DNA of 64,000 nucleotides, taken from assembly GCF_018614875.1 (NCBI RefSeq), contig NZ_JAGGNW010000009.1, positions 434,001 through 498,000 on the forward strand. The letters run 5' to 3'. The position numbers were made by a program, and so were the translations under genes. The notes under the pieces were generated by a model. It was given only the letters and a program-made list of their open reading frames with translations, was not told where the DNA came from and searched no databases. Below, one piece after another: positions 26,340 through 35,485 of this stretch. The DNA is from Variovorax paradoxus (GTDB lineage Bacteria > Pseudomonadota > Gammaproteobacteria > Burkholderiales > Burkholderiaceae_C). Each line of letters starts with the position of its first letter. Positions within the stretch are counted from its first letter, which is position 1.

Positions 26340-26451
26340 TCCCTCCCCTTCCGGGGGAGGGCAGGGGTGGGGGCAGCGGCGTATCGGTGAATGGCGGATT
26401 TTCAAAGGCCGCTTGCCCCCATCCCAACCTTCCCCCGGGAGGGGAAGGAGC
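26340..26451. repeat. Long imperfect inverted-repeat element between convergent genes
   Basis: CCCTCCCCTTCCGGGGGAGG near 26341-26360 followed by GCAGGGGTGGGGGCA pairs with TGCCCCCATCCCAACC followed by TTCCCCCGGGAGGGGAAGG at 26414-26448. The two arms are about 36 bases each with a few mismatches and are about 40 bases apart. Each arm has its own small hairpin. Elements of this kind occur many times in proteobacterial genomes and often act as bidirectional terminators. Here it fills the gap between corA and the next convergent gene. Confidence 0.7.
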
Positions 26452-26460
26452 AATGCAGGC

Positions 26461-27303
26461 TCACTCGTCGTGCGTATCGTGCGTCGCCGCCGCGCCGCGC
26501 CGCCAGTAGCCGGAGGCGCGCGTCCACTTGGGGTTGGCGCCGCGCCCGCCCACGAGGTGCGCGCGCAGTGCCTTCGCAATCGCCGATTCGCAACCCACCC
26601 AGGCATGGAAGTCGCCGGCAGGCAGCTTCATCGCCTCGAGCGCATCGACCAGCACCGTGCTCACCCCCGGCTCGGCGCCACGCCGATGCACCCACTGCAG
26701 CGTGAGTTCGGCCTGCGTGTCGAACGGAATCTGGTCGGCCTCGCTGTCGACCTCCGCCAGCACCACCACGCGCGCGCCAGCCGGCAGTTCGGCCAGGCGC
26801 CGCGCGATGGCGGGCAGGGCGGTGTCGTCGCCGATCAGCAGGTGCCAGTCGAACTCGGTCGGCACGATGAACGAGCCGCGCGGGCCGCCCACGCCGAGAA
26901 CGTCGCCAGGCTTGGCCTGCTCGGCCCATTGCGTGGCGGGGCCGGCGTCGTGCAGCGCGAAGTCGAGTTCCAGCGTGTTGGCCTCGGCGTCATGGCGGCG
27001 CGGCGTGTAGTCGCGCATGGTCGGCCGGCCGCTCGCGGGCCAGACCGGACCATCGGGACCGGCGGTCGGCAGCGTGAGCTGGCCGGTGGCCGCATCGGGG
27101 AAAAAGATCTTCGCGTGATCGTCGAAGCCCGGGCTCGTGAAGCCCGCGAGGTCGTCGCCCGTGAGCGTGATGCGCACGAGGTGCGGCGTCACGCGCTGCA
27201 CGGTCTTGACCGTGAGCCGGCGAAAGCGAAGCTCGTGGCGCACGCGGCGAGGCGTGCGGTCGGGCGCGGTGGCGGAGGAGGTCGTAGATGTGAAGTCGGT
27301 CAT
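26461..27303 (-). CDS. Siderophore-interacting protein / ferric-siderophore reductase (YqjH/ViuB-like)
   Basis: The 280-residue product has the SIP FAD-binding domain (about 20-140: [35 protein letters not shown] as flavin-binding RxYTP motif, [11 protein letters not shown]) and the C-terminal SIP NADPH-like domain (about 145-265: [29 protein letters not shown]). Such flavoproteins, for example E. coli YqjH, reduce ferric chelates in the cytoplasm to release Fe(II). It directly follows a His-rich PadR regulator, as in the E. coli yqjH/yqjI pair. Confidence 0.9.
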   Translation of the reverse strand: MTDFTSTTSSATAPDRTPRRVRHELRFRRLTVKTVQRVTPHLVRITLTGDDLAGFTSPGFDDHAKIFFPDAATGQLTLPTAGPDGPVWPASGRPTMRDYTPRRHDAEANTLELDFALHDAGPATQWAEQAKPGDVLGVGGPRGSFIVPTEFDWHLLIGDDTALPAIARRLAELPAGARVVVLAEVDSEADQIPFDTQAELTLQWVHRRGAEPGVSTVLVDALEAMKLPAGDFHAWVGCESAIAKALRAHLVGGRGANPKWTRASGYWRRGAAATHDTHDE

Positions 27304-27319
27304 TTGAAAAAGGGTTCGG

Positions 27320-27904
27320 TCAGATGCGTTCCAGCTGTTGAGCGGCGCTGTCGAGCACCGCGGCGAAATCGTGGGCTTGTTGTTCGGTGAGCGGGGTGCC
27401 CGTGAGGCGCATGCGCATCGCGAGCTTCAGGTTCTCGATGGCGCGCGTGACCTGCGGCGGGCGGCCGCCGCGCGGGCCGGCACCGTCGACGCCGCCGTTC
27501 ATGCGGGCCATCATGGCGTCGGCCGTGTCGCGGTTGGCGGCCAGGAATTCCTGGCCGCCCGCGGTGATGCTGTAGCGCTTGCGTCCGCCCGTGTCGGCCG
27601 TTTCCACGCTCAGGTAGCCCATTTCTTCGAGCAGCGTCAGGGTGGGGTAGACCACGCCGGGGCTCGGCGCGTAGCTGCCGCCGAGGCGGTCTTCGATGGC
27701 CTTGATGAGCTCGTAGCCGTGGGCAGGCTTGTCGGCAATGAGCTGCAGCAGCACGAATCGCAGGCCGCCGTGGCCGAACACGCGCCCGCCGCCGCGTCCG
27801 CCGCGGCCTCCGCCGTGGCGCCCGCCCGAAAGGCCGTCTTCGTGTTCGCCGCGCGGGGCGTGGCAGTGGTGGTGCTGGCCGTGGCCGAAGTGGAAATGCC
27901 TCAT
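27320..27904 (-). CDS. PadR-family regulator with His-rich N-terminus (YqjI-like)
   Basis: The 194-residue product opens with a metal-binding tail (MRHFHFGHGQHHHCHAPRGE) and a Gly/Arg-rich linker. It continues with a PadR winged helix (about 47-125: LRFVLLQLIADKPAHGYELI, SPGVVYPTLTLLEEMGYL) and a C-terminal dimerisation helix. E. coli YqjI has the same layout and is a nickel-responsive repressor of yqjH. The gene is 16 bases upstream of the YqjH-like reductase on the same strand. A perfect palindrome upstream is the likely operator. The metal (Ni, Fe or Co) is inferred, not seen. Confidence 0.88.
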   Translation of the reverse strand: MRHFHFGHGQHHHCHAPRGEHEDGLSGGRHGGGRGGRGGGRVFGHGGLRFVLLQLIADKPAHGYELIKAIEDRLGGSYAPSPGVVYPTLTLLEEMGYLSVETADTGGRKRYSITAGGQEFLAANRDTADAMMARMNGGVDGAGPRGGRPPQVTRAIENLKLAMRMRLTGTPLTEQQAHDFAAVLDSAAQQLERI

Positions 27905-27934
27905 GATCGGGTGTCCTTGCGATGTGTATCGGAA

Positions 27935-27958
27935 TTATTTTAGATATATCTAAAATAA
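27935..27958. promoter_or_regulatory. Perfect 24-bp AT-rich palindrome upstream of the YqjI-like gene
   Basis: The half-site TTATTTTAGATA is followed immediately by its exact reverse complement TATCTAAAATAA. It lies 31 bases upstream of the PadR-family start codon, in a short AT-rich island within GC-rich DNA, and overlaps the likely promoter. PadR regulators commonly repress their own operon through such sites, so this is most likely the autoregulatory operator. Confidence 0.8.
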
Positions 27959-27992
27959 AGTCAATCCGATAGACATCGGACGCCCGCGCTCG

Positions 27993-28883
27993 TCAGGCGA
28001 CCGGCGCCTCGGCGGCGGCCACGAAGCGCCGCTGCCGCATCCATTTGGTCGCCACCCATTTTTCTCCGCGCAGCACGGGCGCGCCCGCATGCAGCGATGC
28101 ATGGTCGACCTGCCCGAGGTTGTTGCAGTACTCGAAGTACACCGCGCTGCCGCGTTGCGGCGACACCGACCACCCGGTTTCCGGGAACACCGTTTCGCCG
28201 CCTTCGTCCACCTCGTTGAGGTAGCTCACGAGGGTGCTCACGCGCTGCCCGCTGCGTTCCAGCGAGGCCCGGTTGGCCGGGTTCGACGGCACCAGGAAAT
28301 CGAAGTGCGGCATGCTCTGCGCGCCGACGGGGTAGTGCAGCACCTGCAGGCCTTCGCCGTTTTCCACCGGCAGGTTCATGAGTTCGGACACGCGTTGGTC
28401 GAGCCGCGCGATGAAGGCGTTTTCGCGCAGCCGGAAGAACATGCCCAGGCTGCTGCGCTGCGTGCCCACAAGATCGCGCCCGGACAGCGGATCGACGGTG
28501 GTCGATGGCGTCAGCCGCGGTTTGGCGAGCGCAATCAGCTCTTCGCATTCCTGCGCGCTGAACACGTCGTTGAGCACTGCCATGGCTGGTTGCGCCGCGC
28601 GCACGGCCACGCGCACGAGCCGGTCGGTGGTGCGAATCGACCTGCCCGGCGGCAGTCTTGGCGGCTCGTAGCGGTAGGGTTGCGCCACCGTCACTGAATC
28701 AGTGGGCACGGGGCTTCCTGTGCGAAGCGCGAACACGAAGGCGTCGACGATGGCCTTGGCGGCCTCGGGCGGCATGGCTTGTGCGCGCATGGCCTCGATC
28801 ACGTTCGCGGGGGCGCAGCCTTGGCGCAGGTTGTGCAATACCCAGTCGCTCAGCGCGGACGAGAAACGCAGCGCCGCATCCAT
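27993..28883 (-). CDS. 2-oxoglutarate/Fe(II) dioxygenase, prolyl 4-hydroxylase-like
   Basis: The 296-residue product has the P4H/2OG-Fe(II) oxygenase core in its C-terminal two thirds: iron ligands His193 and Asp195 (PHFDF) and distal His265 (SLHAG), and Lys275 (RGEKW) ten residues later for 2-oxoglutarate binding. GGETVFPETG and GSAVYFEY are typical core strands. No signal peptide is seen, so it should act in the cytosol. Bacterial members hydroxylate proline or other residues of proteins or small molecules; the target is unknown. It lies four bases after the lipoprotein gene in a tight operon. Confidence 0.88.
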   Translation of the reverse strand: MDAALRFSSALSDWVLHNLRQGCAPANVIEAMRAQAMPPEAAKAIVDAFVFALRTGSPVPTDSVTVAQPYRYEPPRLPPGRSIRTTDRLVRVAVRAAQPAMAVLNDVFSAQECEELIALAKPRLTPSTTVDPLSGRDLVGTQRSSLGMFFRLRENAFIARLDQRVSELMNLPVENGEGLQVLHYPVGAQSMPHFDFLVPSNPANRASLERSGQRVSTLVSYLNEVDEGGETVFPETGWSVSPQRGSAVYFEYCNNLGQVDHASLHAGAPVLRGEKWVATKWMRQRRFVAAAEAPVA

Positions 28884-28887
28884 CGGC

Positions 28888-29502
28888 TCAGACTTCCGCC
28901 GAAACCCAGGCGTTGCCGGTGTGCTTGAAGTTCTGCTTCAGCTGCATCGTGCCGGCCCCGCGCACCACGCGGTCGACCATCGGAAATGCCTTCTGCACGT
29001 CGGCATCGCCGGTCCAGGGCGCGGCGTCGATCTTGTAGGTGTAGGTGACGACGACGGCGGATGCGTCCTTCTCGTCCTTGCGCGCTTCCCAACCCACGAT
29101 CTTGTCGAGCGCCAGGTGGGCGGCACAGAAGTCGCCCTGGGTCTCGCGCGTGTGGAAGTATTTCCTTCCTTCCTCGGTCAGCGCATAGCGCATGACGGTG
29201 ATCTCGGTGGGCCGTTCGCCTTCCTTTGCATCTTCGATCGTTGCCGTGGACGCGCTCACCAGCCCCACGTGTTCCAGCACCGGCATCTGCACCGCGTTGC
29301 GCGCGCGCGTGCCAGCTTCGCGTTGCGGCACGTCGATGGGCCAACGGGTCTTGCCCAGGCACAGGTCGCCTTTCTGCGCGAGGTAGGCGTTCATGGCGGC
29401 CGTCAGGTTCTGCAGGTTGGCTTCGGGCGGCTGCGGGCCACAGCCGGCGAGCACGGCCAGCGCGAGCGCACCCAGCAGCGTGGAGAGTTCTTTGTTGTTC
29501 AT
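28888..29502 (-). CDS. Uncharacterised lipoprotein
   Basis: The 204-residue product has a short signal peptide with lipobox (LAVLAGCGP, Cys near residue 21). The mature part begins with ANLQNLTAAMNAYLAQKGDL and includes CLGKTRWPID and GDFCAAHLALDKIVGW, with two further cysteines. I do not recognise a domain. It lies between a di-haem peroxidase gene (23 bases upstream) and the 2OG-Fe(II) oxygenase gene (4 bases downstream). It may be the membrane partner of that system, but this is inference from position. Confidence 0.7.
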   Translation of the reverse strand: MNNKELSTLLGALALAVLAGCGPQPPEANLQNLTAAMNAYLAQKGDLCLGKTRWPIDVPQREAGTRARNAVQMPVLEHVGLVSASTATIEDAKEGERPTEITVMRYALTEEGRKYFHTRETQGDFCAAHLALDKIVGWEARKDEKDASAVVVTYTYKIDAAPWTGDADVQKAFPMVDRVVRGAGTMQLKQNFKHTGNAWVSAEV

Positions 29503-29525
29503 GAGAGGCAGGGAGAAGGAATCGA

Positions 29526-30968
29526 TCAATCGGCGCATGCGCCGGGCCTGGCGGGCGCCGCGGGCTTCGTGTCGGCGTCGCTCAGGGTGTTGAGGAAGCA
29601 GATCAGGTCGGCCATGTCCTGCTCGGACATGGGCGGCGCCGAGCCCGCGGCGCGGCCGTCCATCGGCAGCTGCGTATCGATGTTCGGCGCGTAGGTCGGC
29701 GGCAGGTCGTCGTACTTCTTGACCTTGCCGCCGCTGTACTGCGTGGTGACGAGGCCGTAGCTCGGAAAGCCCGGGTCGTTCTTCGCCTTCGGCGTGCCGC
29801 CCACGGTGGGGTACCAGAGCTCGGGCTGCGTGTCGCGCGTGTTGTAGAAGCGGACGACCTGCTCCAGCGAATGCATGACGCCGTTGTGGAAGAAGGCCGT
29901 GCGCGTTGCCACGTTGCGCAGGGTCGGCGCCTTGAACATGCCGCAGAAACTGTTCGCGGCATTGGGCGCGGCCGGCATGTGGTCGGTGCGCATCGCGCCG
30001 CACACACCCATGTCGAAATACCGCAGGTTGCCGTTGGCGGGAATGGCGGCGTTGCGCGGCACGCCGATCGCCTCGTAGGAAAAATCGGTGAACAGCGCGG
30101 AGCTGCCGCCGAGGCCCGCGCCCTGGTAGTGGCACGAGGCGCAGTTGCCCGTGTTCGGATTGGCAAACACCTTGAGGCCGCGTGTTTCCGCGGGCGTGAG
30201 CGCGCCGCCGATCTTGTTGCCCGCGTACAGGTCGAACTTGCTGCTGTACGGATGAAAGCTCTTGTCCTCGAGCTGGTAGGCCTGGAGGGCCAGCAGTGCG
30301 TTGGCGAACGCGGCATCGTCGTCGCCGAAGGCCTTGGCGCCGAAGGCCTCGGCGATGAGCGGCGCGTAGTCCGCCGCCCGGAGCTTCTTCACCACGTCGG
30401 CGCTGCTGGCGTTGGCCATCTCGACCGGGTCGAGCAGCGGAATGCGGGCCTGCGCGGCCAGCGTGTCGGCACGGCCGTCCCAGGCAAAGCCGCCGCCGGG
30501 GCCCGGCACGCTGATGCCGTCCGGGTTGTCCAGCAGATCGGCGTAGGGCGGCGTCACGTCCTTGTAGCGCAACGAGGGCACGGCGCGCAGGCCGGCCTGG
30601 TCCACGTGCGGGCCGCCCAGCTGCACCGATAAATCGTTGGCCGGCGCGTGCGCATGCGCCGGATCGTGGCAGCTCGCGCAGGACATGGCGCCGGAGCCCG
30701 AGAGCTTCTTGTCGAAGAACATCTTCTGGCCCACCTGCGCCGCGAGGCTCAGCGTGCCGGACGGTGAGGGCGCCGCGGCTGCTGCCGGCGAGACGGGGGC
30801 GGCCGCGGCCGTGCCGGTCGGAACGGAGGCAGAGCCGCTGCCGCTGCTGCTGCCGCCGCAAGCAGCGAGCATCGCGCCCGCGATGCATGCCGCCCCGAGC
30901 GCCGCCAGCGCGAGCCGGCCCGCGCGCGCCGCCGCCGGCCCTTGCGGGCCTGAACGGCGCAGCCTCAT
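29526..30968 (-). CDS. Di-haem cytochrome c peroxidase family lipoprotein (MauG-like)
   Basis: The 480-residue product has a lipobox (MLAAC, Cys37), a Ser/Ala/Pro linker to about residue 70, and two c-type haem motifs, CASCH at 97-101 and CASCH near 265. GLRAVPSLRYKD, FAWDGRADTLAAQARIPLLD and TAFFHNGVMHSLEQVVRFYN are typical of the bacterial CCP/MauG family. It should sit in the periplasm, anchored to a membrane, and reduce peroxide or oxidise a protein target. Its ATG overlaps the stop of the upstream phosphoesterase (ATGA), so the two are coupled. Confidence 0.9.
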   Translation of the reverse strand: MRLRRSGPQGPAAARAGRLALAALGAACIAGAMLAACGGSSSGSGSASVPTGTAAAAPVSPAAAAAPSPSGTLSLAAQVGQKMFFDKKLSGSGAMSCASCHDPAHAHAPANDLSVQLGGPHVDQAGLRAVPSLRYKDVTPPYADLLDNPDGISVPGPGGGFAWDGRADTLAAQARIPLLDPVEMANASSADVVKKLRAADYAPLIAEAFGAKAFGDDDAAFANALLALQAYQLEDKSFHPYSSKFDLYAGNKIGGALTPAETRGLKVFANPNTGNCASCHYQGAGLGGSSALFTDFSYEAIGVPRNAAIPANGNLRYFDMGVCGAMRTDHMPAAPNAANSFCGMFKAPTLRNVATRTAFFHNGVMHSLEQVVRFYNTRDTQPELWYPTVGGTPKAKNDPGFPSYGLVTTQYSGGKVKKYDDLPPTYAPNIDTQLPMDGRAAGSAPPMSEQDMADLICFLNTLSDADTKPAAPARPGACAD

Positions 30969-33314
30969 TGCTTCAGCGACCAGACGTTGAACTGGCTGGC
31001 ATCCGGCCCGACCTGCGCCGTGGTCGACACGTCGCCCGACTGCTTCTGCGTGTAGCCCGCCGGAATCACGAAGGCATGGTTGATCGGCCGCACGCTGTCG
31101 AAGTGCGTGTCCGCCTGCCGGCGTATTCCGGCAGGTTCATGATGTTCTGGGCGATGAAGGCCTCGGTGTACTTCGAGCGGTTCATGTACGAGCCGTCGAC
31201 CGCCGGGTCGGCCAGCTGGAACATGTCCTGCAGCGTGCGCACGAACGAGAAGTGGCTGTAGGCATCGCTGTCGGACACGCCCTTGGGCGCATCGGCCTGG
31301 TTGGTCAGGATGCCGAAGATGCTCTCGCCGTGCCCGCGGTTGCCCTTGGTGTAGTTGTTGATGCTCGCGTCCACCGTCCAGGTGCCGTCCGCGTTCTGCC
31401 TGACCGGATTGGCGACGGTGCTGTTCGACACGTTCCAGCCGCAGCAGGAGTTGAAGCCGCTGGTGGCGCTGCCTTCGTCGAACATCAGCACGATGGCCAC
31501 GCGCTTGTGCGGGTTCTGCCACAGCGCAGAAGCCTGGATGCGCTTGACCGTGTAGTCGACGTAGTTGTCGCCGCGCGTGATGATCGGCGAGACGGCGGTG
31601 GCCGACACGTTGTTTGCCACGCTGGCGCAATCGCTCGCGGTGCCCACGCCGCCCGTGCCCTTCACGCTGATGCCGTGCATGTCGTCGCACTGGTCGGGCA
31701 TCAGGAAGTTCAGGTTGCCGACCTTGCCGCTGGCCAGGTCGGTGCCGAGCTGGTCGTAGTCGTAGCCCGCGGGAATGGCGTAGTCGGTGCTGCTCTTGAG
31801 CGCCGCATCCCACTGGCCGCCGCCCATGGTGCGGTTGCTGTGCTTCCATTCGGGCGCGCTGCGCACGTTCTGGTAGGCCATGCCGGGGTGGTGCTTGGTC
31901 TTGTACAGGCCTGCCGGCAGCGGCAGCGTGAGCGTGGCGTCGCCGACGGCCGCGGTGTTGCCGCCCAGGGTGCCCGGCGCATAGACGTTGTCCTTGGCCG
32001 TCACGGCCGCGTCGGCCACGCTGTCGGTGCGGAAGTCCTGGCCCGGGTTCATCGACTCGCTGTAGGTGCGCCAGGTCAGGCCGGCGGCGGTGATCGCATT
32101 GAATAGGTTCGGCTTGCCGACGATGTTGTGGTTCACCGCGGCTGCCTGCGTGCAGCTGGCTGCAAACGGCGACTTGGCCAGGCCCGGCTGGGTGTTGTCG
32201 GGCACGGGCAGATCCTGCACGGCATTGGCGCCGGTGGCATCGCAGTTCCACTGGCTGTCGTCGGTGATGCCCCAATCGTCGGCACCGCCCAGCGCCGTGT
32301 AGTTGGGCTCGCTCGGGTTGCCGGTGGCGTAGTAGCTCACCAGCTGGTTGCCGGCCTTCAGGTAGCCGTTGATCTTGGGGGTGCGTAGGCCGAGTTCAGG
32401 ATCGACATCGTGGCCTTGTTTTCCAGCATCACGATGAAGATGTTGTCATAGCGCGGAATGCCCTCGACGTTGAACGCCGCCTGCTGCGACTGCAGGAAGG
32501 TGATGGGCTTGCGGTTGTCCACGACGTTCGCCGTGGCCGTGGTCACGCCGGCCATGCCGGCAAGGCGCGGATCGCCGCCGGGGTTGGCGAGCGCATCGGG
32601 GAACTTGTCGCCGCGGTCGAGCTTGGTGGTGGCGTAGGCGAAGCGGTTGTTCAGCGCATTGGCTTCGCCGAGCAGCGCGGCCTGCACAGCGCCGCTGGCG
32701 GTGTTGACATCGCCGAGCAGCGAATCGGCAGGCACGCCCACACGCGTGGCCAGGTTCTGTTTCTCGACGGCATAGCTCGTGCCGTTGGCCTCGACCAGCC
32801 GCGCCACTTCGGACGACAGCGGGCTGACCACCACGGCCGTGCCCTGTTGCTGCACCTGGTCGCGCATCACGCGCAGCACTTCGCGCGTGGCCACGTTGGT
32901 GTTGGTGGCGGTGTTCCTGGCGCTGGTGCCGATGTCGGCGATGAGTGCCGACGCGCCGGACAGCGAGAGGCTGAACTTGCCGTTGGCATCGGTGACCGCG
33001 GCAGGCTCGCCGGTGTCGCAGCGGCCGTTGCCGTTGGCGTCCACGCAAACGGTGGCGCCAGCGTAGTAGCCGGCACCGATCACCGGGTCGCTGCTGCTGC
33101 CGGGCTTGAGGGCGCTGGCCGTGAGCACGCCGCTGAAGGTGGTGTTGCCGGGGCCGGCGGGCTGGCTCGCACCGGGCTGGTTCGCAGGCGGCACAAATGC
33201 GATCTGGCCTGCGCCGTTGCCGCCGCCTCCGCATGCGGCCAGCAGCGAGGCTGCGAGCACCGTCAGGGTGGGGTACAGCAAGCCGGATCTGATGTTTGGA
33301 ATGGCTTTTTTCAA
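30965..33314 (-). pseudogene. Phosphoesterase (phospholipase C/acid phosphatase-like) lipoprotein, two frameshifts
   Basis: The reading starts at ATG 33314 with a lipobox (LLAACGGGG) and a calcium-site-like insert (DANGNGRCDTGE near residue 93). It then enters a PF04185-type phosphoesterase domain (RYDNIFIVMLENK). The frame is lost at a run of five G on the plus strand (32377-32381), resumes as YLKAGNQLVSYYATGNPSEP to about 31125, and is lost again near 31118 before a third frame gives HFDSVRPINHAFVIPAGY and the natural end NVWSLKQ. Each break is repaired by one extra base, giving about 780 residues. Either a recent pseudogene or two base-call errors. The family hydrolyses phosphate esters in the periplasm. 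Confidence 0.75.
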
Positions 33315-33478
33315 TTCGTTCTTTCGACGTGGGAGGGCATGACGCCGCGCGACGCGGGCTGCGCCGGCAGGGGACCGCGAACGAATCTAGGTTTGCCCTG
33401 TGTCAGTCGAAAGGCAGAAGACTTAGCTGCGAATGAGCAAGTCGACGGGCGGCGGGCGCCCGTGTGGCGATCAGGCGA

Positions 33479-34306
33479 TCAGGCGATCATCGATTCCAGG
33501 TCGGATGCCAGCTCGCGAGGCGCCGGCATTTCCTGCACCACGTCTTCCGAGATGCCGATGGCATCGGCCGACTGGGCCGGCCAGACGTGCTGCGCGTCGC
33601 CGATGCGCAGCCCTTCACGCTCGAGGGCGACGCGCCAGACCGCAAGGTGCAGCACGTTGGCCAGCGGATCGACGTGCTCGGCCTCCATCGGGTGGGCGAA
33701 GCAGGAGAGGGCGCTGATGAACTCAGGCGCGAATTCCCAGCGGGCGGCCAGCCGGGCGCTGACTTCGCCGTAGTGGAAGCCGAACTTCTGCCGTTCCACC
33801 TCGAGCCGCCCCATGCGGTCGAAGGGATGCGCGGCATTGAGCTGCGCCATCTGCTGCTTCATTGCGCCGGCCATGATCAGGTGGCCGATGGCGTGCATGC
33901 TGCCGACGGTGAATGCCAGGCTCTGGTCCACGCGGCGGGTCTTGCCCGCGAGGTAGCGGGCCACTGCCGCCACACGCAGGCTGTGCGACCAGAAGGCCGG
34001 CAGGTTCACGCCGTCGACCTTGCGGAACGTGCCCGTGAGGCCGGAGCTCACCACCAGGGAGCGGATCGAGGAGAAACCCAGCAGTTGGATCGCGTCCTGG
34101 ATCGACACGATCTTGCGGCGCAGCCCGAAATACGGGGAGTTGGCCATGCGCAGCACCCGCGCCGTCAGCACCTGGTCGAGCTCGACCTTGCGGGCCACTG
34201 CGGAAATTGCGGCATCTTCGTTGCGAAGGAGCTCGATGAGATCGAACACCACCTTGGGCACTGTCGGAAGCAAGTGGCTGTCGGTAAACAGTTCGTCCAG
34301 GGTCAT
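33479..34306 (-). CDS. HDOD domain protein
   Basis: The 275-residue product is a single HDOD domain (about 10-210), a degenerate HD-type fold without the metal-binding HD pair. Typical stretches are LPTVPKVVFDLIELLRNEDA, ELDQVLTARVLRMANSPYFG and IVSIQDAIQLLGFSSIRSLV. HDOD proteins take part in signalling, often with c-di-GMP or two-component proteins, but the exact biochemical role is open. No other signalling domain is fused. It stands alone, with about 235 bases upstream that hold only a possible gene remnant. Confidence 0.88.
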   Translation of the reverse strand: MTLDELFTDSHLLPTVPKVVFDLIELLRNEDAAISAVARKVELDQVLTARVLRMANSPYFGLRRKIVSIQDAIQLLGFSSIRSLVVSSGLTGTFRKVDGVNLPAFWSHSLRVAAVARYLAGKTRRVDQSLAFTVGSMHAIGHLIMAGAMKQQMAQLNAAHPFDRMGRLEVERQKFGFHYGEVSARLAARWEFAPEFISALSCFAHPMEAEHVDPLANVLHLAVWRVALEREGLRIGDAQHVWPAQSADAIGISEDVVQEMPAPRELASDLESMIA

Positions 34307-34542
34307 GGCGCTCTCCGGCTGTAGTTTTTCGCTGCCCGGGATTGTGCTGCAACCTTAGTGTTACATGTTGATGTCTTCGGAAATCGAGCCGGTTCCCACG
34401 GACCGATTGCAGACTTTCAGCAACACGGATGCGGTTACCGGAGCACAGCTTCAATGGGCTTGACCGCGAAGTCGTCCAGCAGATTGCGGACTGGATTCTT
34501 GCCAAATAGGCAGGGCAGAGATGTCCAGCCCTGCGAGCGAAG

Positions 34543-35400
34543 CTAGCTCCGCACAGCACTCCTGAAGGCTGCCGACAGCGCGTCGAGCGCGTCGCGCGGC
34601 CGGCCATCCTTGATCCGTGAGTGAAGCAGCACGGGCAAGCGCGGCAGGTCGGGAAGCCCGAGCTTGGCGCCGACATCGACGGCACCGAATGGCAGCATGC
34701 GCGGCGCCAATGCAGCCACGCCCAGCCCGGCCATGATTGCTGCAACAACCGCCGCAACGCCGCCGCCGACAAACACTTCCGTCCACGGTACGCGCGCCGC
34801 ATCGAGCAGTTGCCCAGCCAGCGCACGCACACCGCAGGGCTCGGCCATCGTGGCCAGTGGCAGAGGCTCGCCCGCGCGGTGCTGCCAGCCTGGCGCGGCG
34901 AACCAGCCGAACTTTTCTTCGGCAAGAAGTTCGCCGTCCTTCCGTCCGGCATGCAGGCGAACGATGACCGTGTCGAGTTCCCTCCGGTCGAAGCTTTGCA
35001 GCAGGTCGCCCGACGAGCCGATGCGAATTTCGATGAGCAACTGCGGGTCTTGCGCGTTCATGCGCGCGATGAGCGCGGGAAGCTCGGGCCCCGCTACATG
35101 GTCGCTGATGCCGATGGTCAGTCGCTGGCGGGCTTCGGCAAACATGGCGAGCGCGCGATCGTGCACTTCGAGCAGTGCGCGCGCATGTTCCAGAAAGGCT
35201 GCGCCCCGCGCCGAAAGCTCCACCGACCGGGGCGTGCGCTCGACGAGCCGGCAGCCGAGCCTGTCTTCGAGCCGCTTCAGTTTCAGGCTGACGCCGGCCT
35301 GCGTGGTTTGCATGGCTTCGGCTGCGCGCGTGAAGCTGCCGAGCTCGACGATGCGGATGAAAGCCTCCACGGCATCGAGGTCGAGTGGTCGTTCAATCAT
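34543..35400 (-). CDS. LysR-family transcriptional regulator (divergent from tautomerase)
   Basis: The 285-residue product has the N-terminal LysR winged helix (LDLDAVEAFIRIVELGSFTR, then AAEAMQTTQAGVSLKLKRLE) and a C-terminal periplasmic-binding-like effector domain from about residue 90. It is divergent from a tautomerase gene with a short AT-rich intergenic region that carries LysR-like dyads, so it most likely regulates that gene in response to a small-molecule ligand. Confidence 0.9.
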   Translation of the reverse strand: MIERPLDLDAVEAFIRIVELGSFTRAAEAMQTTQAGVSLKLKRLEDRLGCRLVERTPRSVELSARGAAFLEHARALLEVHDRALAMFAEARQRLTIGISDHVAGPELPALIARMNAQDPQLLIEIRIGSSGDLLQSFDRRELDTVIVRLHAGRKDGELLAEEKFGWFAAPGWQHRAGEPLPLATMAEPCGVRALAGQLLDAARVPWTEVFVGGGVAAVVAAIMAGLGVAALAPRMLPFGAVDVGAKLGLPDLPRLPVLLHSRIKDGRPRDALDALSAAFRSAVRS

Positions 35401-35447
35401 TTCAATAAATTATCTTTGATATAAATGTCAATAGCAATTTGAAATGA
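35397..35447. promoter_or_regulatory. LysR-type operator region between regulator and tautomerase
   Basis: TCATTTCAA (35397-35405) and TTGAAATGA (35439-35447) form an inverted repeat with perfect 9-base arms. Between them TTATCTTTGATATAA (35410-35424) contains the dyad TATC-TTT-GATA in the T-N11-A form typical of LysR boxes. The region is much more AT-rich than the flanking genes and overlaps the start of the regulator, which suits autoregulation. Confidence 0.6.
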
Positions 35448-35485
35448 CTAGCATGAAGCCGGCACAACCAGGAAAGGACTCCCCG

